A stretch of DNA of 64,000 nucleotides from Massospora cicadina (Eukaryota > Entomophthoromycota > Entomophthoromycetes > Entomophthorales > Entomophthoraceae). The notes beneath the pieces are model-generated. The model had not been told where the DNA came from, ran no database searches, and saw nothing but the letters and a program-made list of their open reading frames with translations. Position 1 is the first letter of the stretch. Each line of letters starts with the position of its first letter. Shown one piece after another: positions 10,430 to 20,814 of the stretch. Location of the stretch: positions 124,001 to 188,000 of the forward strand of contig JAKSZP010000098.1 in assembly GCA_022478985.1 (NCBI GenBank), written 5' to 3'. Made by a program: the position numbers and the translations under genes.

Positions 10430-11235
10430 ACATTAAATGAGATGGGATTACTGGTGGATGCTGCCAAAGGCATTAACGTTTTGGTCATTTGAGAGCAACT
10501 GGATGTGTAATAAGAGCAGCAACAAGAAGATGTGCTACAATTTCTTTGAGAGATATTGGGAGATAACTTCCTAAGATGACTATGACCTGGGATGCGTAAA
10601 AAACGTGATCCACAAGGTTGACACTGGGGAATACTCATTAATAAGGATGGGACCTGTCCGTTGGTCTAGAGCTTCTGAAGCTGTGGTCAGAAATGAAATC
10701 AGCAAGATAGTAGAGCATGGGCTCCTTGTTCCATCTTTGAGTCCTTGGGCGAGTCTAATCCTAATTGTGAGAAAGAAGAACAGGTCAAATAAAGTAGTGA
10801 AAAATTATTTAAATTGAACAAAATCACTAAGTAGGATTTTTATTTACAGATGAAGATTGACAACGACAAATCGCCTAGGGGATCCCAAGTACTTTTTGGC
10901 AATGGACTTGATTTCAGTATATTGGTAAATCAATTTGGCCAAAGGAGGAGCAAGAAAAATGGTCGATAATTACTGCACAGGGATTTTACCTGCTGACTAG
11001 AATGCCCCAGGGATTGTGCAACATGGCAGCAACATAACAGAGAGTAATGGACTCTATCCTCAGTAATTTAAGCTATCCTGCAATTTAGTATATCTGTATG
11101 ATATCAATGTATTCAGCAGGACCTTCACAGATCATTTGGAGCACTTATAATAAGTGTTCAAGCGCTTGTAATGGTGAACTTGAAGATCAAGCTAAAGAAA
11201 TGACATTTCTTCAAAGATCTTGAATATTTGAGGTT
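10430..11235 (+). pseudogene. Element A reverse transcriptase, broken
   Basis: Ty3/gypsy-type RT. GCVKNVIHKVDTGEYSLIRM (10588) leads into ASEAVVRNEISKIVEHGLLV and SPWASLILIVRKKN, the usual N-terminal fingers. FLAMDLISVYW (near 10895) holds the first catalytic Asp. The YLDD box reads YLYDINVFS near 11090, the second-last Asp replaced by Tyr. Stops follow 10815 and several later points. The downstream HLEHL and a KCxFF-like segment (LKKxHFFKDL) fit the thumb. Confidence 0.85.
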
Positions 11236-11479
11236 TGTGATAAACTTCAGTGGGCTGAAAACCCAGCCACAGAATATTATGGCTATCAAACATATGTCAA
11301 TTACAAAAGAGCATTCAGGATATCCAAGTATTTCTTGGGATGATCAGCTACTATCATCATTTCATAAGGGATTTCGTCAAAATTGCAGAGCAATTATTCC
11401 ACATATTGAGGATCTGAAGAAAAATTTGTGTGAAACGATGAGTCCCAGAGTTATTCAATGAGTTAAGCAATATTTTATG

Positions 11480-11770
11480 ACTAGTCCTGTCTTAAAGTAC
11501 CAAAATTTGATCAGAAATTCATCATCCAAACTGATGCTTCATTAACAGCTATTGGTGCCATTTTGAGTCAAGTGGATGATGATGGGAAAGAACATCCAGT
11601 GGCCTATGTGAGCAGAAAACTAATTCAACATAAAAATTACAAAATGATGGAGAGCGAATGTCTCATGGTGATCTATGCATACAAGCAATTCTGAGTGTAT
11701 ATCCATTGAATACACTTTAAATTGGTGACAAACCACTCTTCTTTAAGCTGTCTCTATAACCTGAAGAAAC
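11480..11770 (+). pseudogene. Element A RNase H, broken
   Basis: RNase H removes RNA from the hybrid. KFIIQTDASLTAIGAILSQV (from about 11510) carries the first catalytic Asp. HPVAYVSRKL, MESECLMVIYAYKQF (the Glu) and LVTNHSSL (an Asp changed to Asn in V-x-D-H) follow in order. A TGA interrupts after KQF. Position after RT and before integrase is standard. Confidence 0.85.
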
Positions 11771-12059
11771 CATAGGTGCAATTGTCCCAATGGGATTTAA
11801 AATTAAAAGCCTAAAATTTTGAGATAATACATCAGTCTGGAGAGCACAAAAAGCAATTGAATTAGAAGATTGCCTGATGTCCAAGTTGTCTATCATCAAG
11901 CGGATGAGTTAAACCAGAGGATGGATGAAGGCAATATTTGATACAATCCCTGAGAAATTCAAGGTGCACTAAAGAAAGTGATGGAAAACACTAAGATAAG
12001 CAAATGGACAATTATACAAAATGATGACAGAAAATGGGTTTTGTTCCCAAAGCTGTCAG

Positions 12060-13100
12060 AATTAGCGCAAATTATCTGAGCCGCATATAAAGTCGTCATC
12101 AATGGTGGATTAAGAAGAATTTATGGACTATATTTGCCAGTATTATTACTGGGAATTGATCAACTATAATTTCACTGACTACCTGGACTATTGCGTGGAA
12201 TGCCAACTCCACAAGTCACATATGAATATAACAGGATACCAGCTAGTATGCCCTGGATTCACTTGGCACATGGTGTCAATAGACATGATGGGACCCCTGA
12301 GTATCAGTACAGGAGGAGCGAAGTACATAATAGTGGCAATAGAAAATCTGACTAGATGGATATAAACCAAAGCTTGATCAAAGTGGATGCTACTAGAATG
12401 ACGAGGTTCATCTCAGACCAAGTATGTGCTGGTATGGATGCTCACAAGTTTTATCAAGTGATGATGGATCCAATTTTACCTTCTATGTGATCATAAGGCT
12501 AAACGAACTGATGGGAACCTGAGGAGTAGTATCCATTCTATATTGGCCACAAATAAATGAAATGGTAGAACAAGTCAGCGGAATTCTAGCCATGTTGTTA
12601 TTAAAACTGGTTGGGGGGACTTCCACTTGTAGAACGTACCTAAGTTTGGTTACCTTTGCCTATAATATCAGCCATCATAAAGTATAAGAAAATGCCATTT
12701 TATTATTATATAGACGAAGGGCAGAAATACTGCTGATTTTGTATTCTGCCATAGAACCAGTATTGGGGATGAGTACTGATCATAACCTGAACTGAATCGC
12801 AAGAATTATGATTGAACTGCAATTGCAGGCGTTCAATACCACCCTAAAGAAAAGGATTAAAGCAAAGATGACGGATGACAAGAACTGACCAGTGATACAA
12901 GTGTAACACGTTGGGGGATAGTATAGCCTATTGTGACACACATGGTTTTGGAAGAATAAAGAAGATGTATGCTTTTTAGTCAGGTCCTTTAAAGATGATT
13001 GCCAAGTTGACAACTGATGCCTATTCATTTAAGAATAGTGAGAATGGTTGTATAGTGAACTGGGCTCATACTAAAATTTCTCGGGTATTGGATCTAGGGG
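12060..13100 (+). pseudogene. Element A integrase, broken
   Basis: Inserts cDNA into the genome. YCVECQLHKSH (12200) holds the two cysteines of the HHCC zinc finger. WHMVSIDMMGPLSIS (12264) holds the first catalytic Asp. SSDDGSNFT (near 12455) holds the second. MVEQVSGILAML near 12565 is the E region, with the catalytic Glu kept. A C-terminal part (YDIAYCDTHGF-like to RVLDLGDDR) ends near 13110. Stops at 12363 and elsewhere break it. I see no chromodomain signature after it. Confidence 0.8.
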
Positions 13101-13123
13101 ATGATAGGTTGTAATGTTTATGA

Positions 13124-13444
13124 AGGACGACTGAACCTACTAAAAATAGGTTAAGTCTTGGTGTTGGCCAAATCAGGAGGGGACTGCTGAACCATGATAG
13201 GTAAACTAAGTCTTAAAATTAGACCTCTGAACCACAATAGCTGGTTAAATTCAAAATTAAACCACTGAAACAGAGTAGGGGAAACAAAAAGATGTACCTC
13301 TGAACCTACATATAGATTAAGTCTATTAAAAAAAAGAAATTGAAAATAACATAAGGAAAAATACAAAAAATAAAAGATAAAAAAGAAAAAAGAAAAATAA
13401 TTAAAAAGATAAAAACGAAAATTATACTTAATATCAATTTTTAT
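13124..13444 (+). repeat. Hairpin array and A-rich tract after integrase
   Basis: Four or five units of about 35-60 bp begin GACYNCTGAACC and end GGTTAAGTC or similar. AACCTA (13134-13139) pairs with TAGGTT (13147-13152). AACCA (13230-13234) pairs with TGGTT (13242-13246). A purine/A-rich stretch follows (about 13326-13440) with no coding potential. The same order, integrase then hairpins then A-rich tract, occurs in E1 and E2. Confidence 0.65.
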
Positions 13445-13967
13445 TTTAATCATCAAAAGTAACTGGGGATGTTCCCCATGTTATTGATAGGACCAACTCA
13501 GGTTGAAACTGGGTCCACCGTGAGTAGTCCTGAGGCTCTGGAATGAAAAGCATATTGGCAGAATCAGGATAGGTTAAATTAAAAATTCTGAAAAAAACCC
13601 AAGAAATGAAGCCCAGCATGGGGGAATACATGGACCAAGTAATCAGAGAAGCCGTCCAAAAGATCCTATAAATGAAGAAGTGTTGTATAACACCAACCTG
13701 GGGGAAAACAGGCTTTCTAGATCTTTTATTAGCAAGGACATCTGAACAAGGCTGGCACAGCATGGGGTCATGGGAACTTCACTCTGCAGAGGCGGCAGCA
13801 AGGAGAACATGGGAAGTAAACGCGCTAAGAAGTAGGATTACCCCAGTGATGCATTGAGCAAGGAAAGGAGATGGTTTAAGGAAATTTAATTTAAACTATG
13901 CTGGCGGACTCAGTCAGGATCAAAGCGGTGTATGCCTCTGAATAACCTCATTGATCGGAACATGGTC
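13445..13967 (+). other. Element A tail between A-rich tract and PPT
   Basis: No recognised domain. The first 50 bases (13491-13534) match the leader of E1 and E2 (inverted copies near 37048-37085 and 55863-55900), including an inverted pair CTCAGG/CCTGAG. Further on a plus-strand frame has coding-like, basic composition around 13750-13930 (SKENMGSKRAKK) but includes stops. On the minus strand an open frame covers 13446-13763. Either could be a remnant of an accessory ORF. Confidence 0.4.
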
Positions 13968-13980
13968 AAGTGAGGTGATG
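13968..13980 (+). promoter_or_regulatory. Polypurine tract of element A
   Basis: AAGTGAGGTGATG directly before the 3' LTR. E1 (AAGAAGGGAGATG) and F (AAGTGGGGGGAAA) have like tracts at the same place. It would prime plus-strand synthesis. Confidence 0.6.
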
Positions 13981-15122
13981 TGTTGGGATTTTGATATGCC
14001 CACATTACCTAGCTTAATCAATTATAACACATCTGCTTGTCCATTAGGGGATTCATTCTGTTAGTGGATGTGGGAGTTATAGATTACTTATGATAAATTA
14101 TTGTTATAAGTATTATTATGGACAAATATTCATTAATTCTCTGAATTTTGATCCAACAGATTGCCAATATATTTTTCGGGGTAGAGCCAAAAAACAAGTG
14201 ATTAGGTTGTCATTTTTATTATTGATAACTTAAATTAACTTGTAGGAGTGAATAATGTTTAGATTCCAATAAACTAAAGGGTTTATGAGTTTCTTAGAGA
14301 GTGATGCCGCCTGTGATAAAGCAGCTTGCTATTTAACTTTTTGGATTACAACCTGCTGTTTATAGGTAAGAGTCCCATTACCTAAGCAGGTTGTTAACCT
14401 AATAAGAGTGGCTCAATGGGTTGAGAAAAGGCGTTTGAACACATATTAAATTCAACCCATTAGAGGAAGCACTGAGGTCAGAGGGAGGATCCGCTTAATA
14501 CTATTAATTTTTTTTATTTCATGTGCCACTGGAGGGATAATCTATTAGCGACGGCCACTGTTTCCAATTGGGACGCCAACAGAAGAGTTGGGTGCCAAAA
14601 CACTTATAAATTCCCTTGGTTCTTCTAAAGAAGCAGATAGATAAATATTTACCAATAAAGGTACTATATATTAAGTACTTAATAATTATAGACTTTTTCG
14701 CTCTTAAGACTAGAGTTGAAAGAATAAGAGATCCTTTGTCTATCTTATTGTTATCTCTGCAGACTCTGCGTGATGAGTTGCAAGAATAACCACTGAACCT
14801 AATCCTATGTTAAATTTGATCAGAAGAGAGAAGAACTTGTAACTTAATCATAGGTTAAGTTATACAGAAAAGGAAAGAAGTCCCTACAGATATTCCAGAA
14901 GACGATTTAGGATTAAGACAAGCATTAGTTTAGCGTTGGACCTAATAATCATCATGGATATAAAAAACTCAACTTGAGAAATAGTCTTAATACTATTAAT
15001 GATCAATACACTTTATTATCAACGTTTAAGACTGCGCACATACAAGGAACCTGTGCAGTTAATTATGGGAGCTGAAGCGAGCTACTATCAGAAAAGAGTA
15101 AATGGATCCCAAAATTTTAACT
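13981..15122 (+). repeat. Element A 3' LTR
   Basis: Begins TGTTGGGATTTTGATATG and matches 1458-2536 plus 7814-7920. It has neither the LINE nor the micro-insertion, so both postdate the element. The end is placed near TTTTAACT by comparison with the 5' copy. A clean 5-bp target duplication could not be seen (AGAGG or GAGGT on the left, GGTCA on the right). Confidence 0.85.
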
Positions 15123-16187
15123 GGTCACACCTTTTTATAATAAATTAAGTAAAAATTGATGGTTACAGTAGCTTAAAAACAGAATTAAGTAATTTTCTCA
15201 TCAAAGGCTTTTTATTAGATAGCTAAACAAGCTGGTGGAATAAAAGGTCCCTTCAATTTTCCACTCATCATTATAAACTACACTATAGATACAAAGCAGT
15301 GCATATTATTCCAGAAAATAGTAGAAACCATTGGCTTGAAATTTTTGGGGACAAACACCCTTAATGATTGTACTTACACCAGTGGTCAAAAGAGAAAATA
15401 TAATTATAATCAAATAGAAAAATGGCAAACGTTTTAAAAATGTTTTCATTTTCAAAATTCACACTTTTAATAATTTTTAATGGAATATTTTATTATCATC
15501 AGAGATACATAAATTTGCCAAATTTCAAAGCTTTAGCTAGCCTGGAAGGTAAACTTGAAACTTTTGAATCAACCAAATATCATACTGCTCAGCTGTAACT
15601 AATACCAACTACCATTGAAAAGATATAAGTTTTCACTTGATACATATAAAACTTTTTAGTTTGAGCTTAAAAATAAATTTTTCGATTCATTATTGTTTTT
15701 TATCCAAGACCAACATCTGTGCAAAGTTTCAGAATTTTTTATTAACAATAATTGTCTGAAATAGAGCTTGTAAGATTTGATTACAGACATACAGATATGA
15801 CAGTGAGTTAAAGATAAGTATGTAATAAAGAGATTTGATTTAAGATGCCTGAAAGCCCTTAAATGGATATTAAATGATCTGAAGGATTATGCCAGTGGGT
15901 AGAAAGGGATCAAATCTCAGGAGATATTCTCAGCATGGGCCATAGTGATATGACAGTAATTTAATTTTATCAATTGCTACTACATATAAAAAAATTTGGG
16001 CGCAGAGCCAAGGAAATCTTTCATAACGTAATTCAACAGATTGATTTTGACATCAAGGCAATCCATCATTAATACAACAGATTGATTTAGCGTCAAGTCA
16101 AAAAAAATAATAATCTTCATTTTAAAATACAAAATTAAATAAAATAAAATGAAATAACTGAATGGTTGTTCAGACCAAATAGCAACA
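15123..16187 (-). repeat. Element B 3' LTR, portion right of A
   Basis: Colinear with 39483-40083, the tail of element C. Shared landmarks are a TTTTTATA(TA)ATAAA box, the TTAATGA...GAGAAAATA stretch and the GACCAAAT...AACA end. The right edge, AGCAACA at 16187, abuts a polypurine tract on the minus strand, so this is the LTR start in B orientation. About 15425-15815 is absent from the C copy and may be an unclassified insertion of roughly 400 bp. It contains ACAGACATACAGATATGACAG near its right end. Confidence 0.6.
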
Positions 16188-16204
16188 TTTCCACCCCTTT
16201 GATC
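16188..16204 (-). promoter_or_regulatory. Polypurine tract of element B
   Basis: Minus strand GATCAAAGGGGTGGAAA, immediately before TGTTGCTATTTGG. It has the same plan as F (CAAGTGGGGGGAAA then TGTCATATT). The matching place in C (40084-40100) reads GGTCAAGTCTTGGGAAA. Confidence 0.6.
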
Positions 16205-16282
16205 AAACATTACAGCACAGAAATGAGCGGGGGTTAGATGGTAACTAGAATGACGAGGACAATAGCCAAATAGAACATAAAC

Positions 16283-16720
16283 TTAAACAATTATTTGATG
16301 CTTATGGATTTTCACTGAATAAGAGTAAATGTTTTCCAAAGTCACCTTGATTTCTACCTGGTGAGGACACATAGCACTAGAGGCAACAACGGGATCCTTT
16401 TTGGATTGGCATATTGGTGAAAGGATCTTACCATACAATCCTTCAGGAAGTTGTAAATTGATATCTATTCCAACGAGGGTCTGATACCCTGGTTTAATAG
16501 TACACTTTTGTCCAGCGTGGAGTGGAGTCCCATTGTAATCTAAAAATTTGTTGGTAAATTTAAGGGATTTGGCAACTTTTACTATATGCAATGTGAATAA
16601 TTCCATCACTAAACTCAACATTCACAATTAAGGGAGGTTGAGAGTTGGGCTCAAGCTGGGAGGTAGATTCAACCTATGTTAGTACTGAAAGCTAAGTATG
16701 CACGGTATGCACATTTTTAA
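16283..16720 (-). pseudogene. Element B dUTPase-like domain (best-preserved copy)
   Basis: The open frame 16621-16283 reads in order FTNKFLDYNGTPLHAGQKCT, IKPGYQTLVGIDINLQ, LPEGLYGKILSPI, KDPVVASSAMCPHQVEIKV and TLENIYSYSVKIHKHQIIV. These match the dUTPase plan: an I-x-P-G turn with the alternating strand, L-P-x-G-x-Y-G-(R/K)-I, then A-G-V-I-D-x-x-Y-x-G-E-I-K-V and the basic strand. The motif-3 catalytic aspartate (GVID) is absent; the position reads SSAM-CP. An active enzyme is therefore unlikely. dUTPases are known inside some retroviral pol genes, where they limit uracil entry. Here it follows protease, and nothing of RT follows it. Confidence 0.75.
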
Positions 16721-16849
16721 CTAGCTCATGATCCAACATGACAATAAATTCCGCCATCTCCTCATCCGCATCAGCAATAAATCTCAGTGATATAAATCAA
16801 ATGCTTGATAAATAAGCCCACTAGGCCAAATTCATCATCAGAGGATTCC

Positions 16850-17450
16850 TATGTATAATATGGGGAACGTGTTGTCCTCCTATCATCAAAGTATTGTCCT
16901 TAAAGTTGGCTTTCAGCCCATATTTCCTCTTAAAAGAGGCACTGATAAGTAACTCATAATTCTCAGAAGGTAAAATGATGGCTGGAGCAGACAACAAATT
17001 TATTTTAAAACCCCAACGGCAAAGAGCTATACGCTCTCAGAGAGGTAGGGCGTTAGTTCTTGCGGTGCCATATATTTGCAGTGGACAATATCAGGTTCAG
17101 TATCCAGTTTTTAATAGTTTTTACAATACTATGTTTATGAGTGCTCGCTATGACTGCCCAAACTGGTATGTTGTACATGCTAATAGCTAAGTAAATACAC
17201 TCAGCGTGATTATCTGTGCCTGTAAGCATGTGAATGTCAAGAGTATCTCCTTGACTCAAGTAATTAGTTAAATTATCATTCAAATGTTGCAGCAAAGCTA
17301 TAGCAAACTCATTTATTAAAATTATAGGGGACATTTTAGCAAAAAGACTTTGTTCCATTAGGTTTAGATCGTCAGCTGGAATTTTTGAATTTTCATCTGA
17401 TGTATTATACCCTTTTTATACTCCGCCATAGCTTTTCCCAAATCTTTGTC
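16850..17450 (-). pseudogene. Element B aspartic protease, broken
   Basis: The frame 17358-17053 includes MYNIPVWAVIASTHKHSIVK. C at the same place reads LPVWAIVDCGAPINI, so in B the active-site D-x-G is lost (VIAS in place of VxDxG). The C-terminal block LLSAPAIILPSENYELLI (near 16950-16995) is the shared end of this protease family. Left of it the chain runs into the dUTPase-like domain. Confidence 0.65.
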
Positions 17451-17511
17451 AATAATCACATATAGTAAATAAATACTTGACTCTTTCTTAGAAAACTTAG
17501 TAAATACAAGT

Positions 17512-18793
17512 TTTCAGATTCTGGTAATTGACCCAAAGTTAAACCCTTTGACAACAAACAGATCGGGCTGATTATCCTCATAATGCTCAAGCCAATACTC
17601 TAATTCTCAACCTAAAGCCTATTGCAACTACATGGCTCAGGTCAATTAACTCACCATCAATTCAATTTGATTACTCTATCAAAAGATCATGCCGAAAGCA
17701 CTTGCACATTCAGGATGATTGTTGCTGCATCAAAGCTCAGCAAATAGCCCTGAATAATCAGGACAATACCATTAATCAGCATAAGAAATCATTTGAGGAT
17801 CAACCAAAAGATAACTTCTACAAATCCCATGGACAAAAAGACGTTAAATGTAATCAATTTCCTGCCCTAGGGCAAATGTTTTTATGTTAATCCTCTTAAT
17901 TGTATGATAGTACTTGCACATGGACTGCCCAAATGGGAATACCTAGTGCTATTTTGAAGGACAGTTGATCCCAGTTAGGAGTTGTTTCCATCAGCTGTAT
18001 GATAAAAAACACAAACTGAGCTGGTCCTAAATTAATTTCCACCTATGGCAGATTTTGTATGTTGATCCTCATAATTGGCATTAAAGTACTTGCATACGGA
18101 CTGCCTGAATGAAAGTACCTGGTGCTATTGAGAGAGGCCTGCTGACATCCCAATTAGGGGTGCATCTTTTTTCAAATGATTCCAAAATTTCACAGAAGAT
18201 GTAATTCATATGCAGTATGACGAAAATCAAAAAGAGAGGATAATAGGACAATTTTGCACTTTCTTATTTCAACTTTTGTTCCTGAGATAATCCAGATTTT
18301 GAGAGTATTTTGCACCCAATAAACCTAGCAATAGGTCTCAGTTATATCAGTTCAAGGGCCAAATTTGAGGTGGAAAATAATCTGTTGAAATTTTGTGCTC
18401 AAATGTGGCCAGGAGATGCTCTAGAGGTATAAATACTGGCACCTGGCCTAATCATTAATTATCAAATAATCTAGTCTTACTAAAACAATTTATTTCACTT
18501 AAACTTCTTTCTGGTTTTTATCTTAAGTCTCATTTGGAGAGTGTCAGCAAGCTAGTTTCTTGAAATCCACAGCTTGTACCTTTGCCTGCCTCATGAGAAG
18601 TTCCTGAATATGAAGGGAAAATTGAGATAAAATTGAACAGAAGAGTTGGGGCCATTTGAATATGCCTAGTGAGTTTCTAGACGGTCAGAATACCATAAGA
18701 CACTGGAAAAATCGAGGATCAATTGGCCAAACTTCTTCCCAATTTAGCGCGCAGGATCTTAGTTATCAAGCAAGCAATCCTCAGGATTTAACA
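17512..18793 (+). repeat. Element F 5' LTR
   Basis: Starts at the decayed TTTCAGATTCTGG (TGTCATATTCTGG in the 3' copy) and ends GGATTTAACA. A TATAAATA box lies at 18428-18435, followed by CTGGCACCTGGCCTAATCATT, likely the start of R. Internally it holds repeated sub-blocks (TTTTGTATGTTGATCC at about 17877 and 18053), so part of the LTR is itself duplicated. The G LTR at 58403-59496 is the same family. Confidence 0.85.
18428..18435 (+). promoter_or_regulatory. TATA box in F 5' LTR
   Basis: TATAAATA, repeated in the 3' LTR at 22932-22939. In the related G LTR the region reads GACCTAGAAATACTGG and the box is lost. Confidence 0.6.
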
Positions 18794-20810
18794 ACTGGTG
18801 CTCAGTCAAAAATGGTGACACTCTCTGAAATGGATCCACACAACCAATTCCTGGAAGATTCTTACAGATGGGAAAGTGACAACGAGATGGAAACTAGTGA
18901 TAAGGAAATCTCAGAATATTTTAATACTAGCTGCCAAGGCTCTGATGCAGGTACTCCTACTCCCTGGATCTTATCATAATGGGGAGCTCATGCAGATCCA
19001 AAAAGCCTGATTGATCAAACATCTGCAAGAGTAAAAGCTATGATGGAAACTCAATATCAGGGTTTTAGGATTGGTACTTCACAAATAGATCCCTCCTTTG
19101 GCCTGTTCTAATACCTTAAGGATCAGGCGCTCAAGATGGAGATATACATGAAGTACCACAATGCAATCATAACATCTCTTGCCAAATGTTTTACAGACAG
19201 TCAAGCAAACAACGAATTCATGGTTAACTTTTTCCAACCCTCAATCAAGCATACCCAGTGAGTCATTGCTAAACAAAATCTGGAAATCATGGAAATCTAC
19301 CGTGTGCAAGGGGGAACAATCTTCCCAAAATGCTATACTGGACAAATTAAATTCCAGTTTTCTTAAGTCCAAAAAGCAATTGTAGATAATATGGGACTTG
19401 CTAATGAAGCTTATGGGAGATTAAACACTTGAGGAGAAATTAAACGAAGGAGTCCTGAAGATAGCCACCGAAGTTCTTGCTCACCATGGGCTATTGCATG
19501 AATGGATACAAAACATGAATACCAACTGACAAAAACTAGAAACACATTCTGAATTCCTATTATCTCAGTTGGAACGACTCAACATACATTCCACTTTGGG
19601 CCAAAGAAATCCCCTGAACTTAAATTCAAAATATGATGATTTTGAGAATTATGTTTGGGCTGAGCTGGATATTGTATACAAAAGCATCGAAGACCTTGCA
19701 GCATCACCAGCCATCCCAATTAGGGATAAGGATGATGTTTTGATCAAAGAGGAATTATAAAAATTTTGACAGTTGTTCAGATTGCAGGCCAGAAATACTG
19801 AAATTACTCTGGAGAGTAGGGAACTTGAAAAGCAATTATAAACTGCAAATTCCCAAGTAGACAGTATGGCCAAAGACAGTAAAAGCTAAAGCTTTATTCA
19901 AAGAAGAGTATGATGACCTTAAAAAAGAATTTGAATCCCTCAAAAAGAAAAGCTGCCAGTGCTTACCCAGTTTTTCAAAAGAGAAATAGGAAAATTCTCT
20001 GCCCATTCAGCCAAAAATCAGTTTGGAAGAACAACTAAGGGCTGAGTTCAAGCATCAGAAGCCAGTAGTTCAGAGCAATATCATGAAATTGAATCATCAG
20101 AAATTGACACCGATGCAGAAACCAATATCTTGAAAATATGTCCTATGCCTAGGGTTCTGGCATCAATCCCAACTCCAGATACTCCCTAACAGGAAAGTGG
20201 GCCAATTCTAAATGATGAAACACCAAGATGTTCAAGAAGTACAACCCCTTTGCCTGAAACAAGGCAAGATTACTTTAAACTTCTGAACTTACCAAAGTTT
20301 AATAAGGATGGGAGTGTTCACTCTTTCCTCAAGCTATTTGAAAAAGTAATGCAGGGAGCATCAGACCATGCAAAAGGATCAGTACTGATCAACTTACTTG
20401 ATGCCTATAGTTGTGACCTCATTATGCCCTATTTGGACAATGATTGGTCTTACATGGATACCAATATTGCAGTGACAAAACAATTTGGATGGCTTGGGAA
20501 ATTAGAAGCCAAAAAAGAAAGCCACTTGATATTAAATTTGAGCAGAATGAGATTATTAAGGTTTTTTATACAGATTTTTCCACGAGGCACAAGTCTTGCT
20601 TGGGTGCACCACAATAGATAAATTTGACGCTAAGATTGCAATGGAACAAGCATTTATGCTCTTCCATTAATTGCACAATGTCATGATACCTGCATTCAAT
20701 GAGAAAATTGAAACCTGAGAGCTTACCAATTATTTAAGAAGCTGTTCCTGCAGTTTTGACACCCCTAATTGGCCCAAGTCTATGCAAAATTCCTAAGAAG
20801 GTTCAATAGG
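18656..20810 (+). pseudogene. Element F gag, broken
   Basis: The frame opens inside the LTR at 18656, reads through the primer site and stops at 18977-18979 (TGGDAG-type Ser/Asp-rich N terminus). Later pieces at 19179-19385 and 19569-19760 include a long helical, Glu/Lys-rich part. A conserved capsid block at 20250-20621 runs LLNLPKFNKDGSVHSFLKLF and MQGASDHAKGSVLINLLDAY. B (LNPVNLPNFDRHEI) and G carry the same block. The coding sequence ends abruptly near 20790, shortly before the A-rich tail, with no knuckle or protease. Confidence 0.8.
18796..18808 (+). promoter_or_regulatory. Primer binding site of element F
   Basis: TGGTGCTCAGTC two bases after the LTR end. G has TGGTGCTCACTC at 59499. 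Both share the first eight bases with the A, E and I primer sites. Confidence 0.6.
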
Positions 20811-20814
20811 ATGG

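Noticed and set aside
16283..16621. A host dUTPase gene
   Set aside because: It is preceded by protease and gag remnants in the same orientation, repeated in C, G, A and I in the same position, and lacks the catalytic Asp; it is part of a retroelement.
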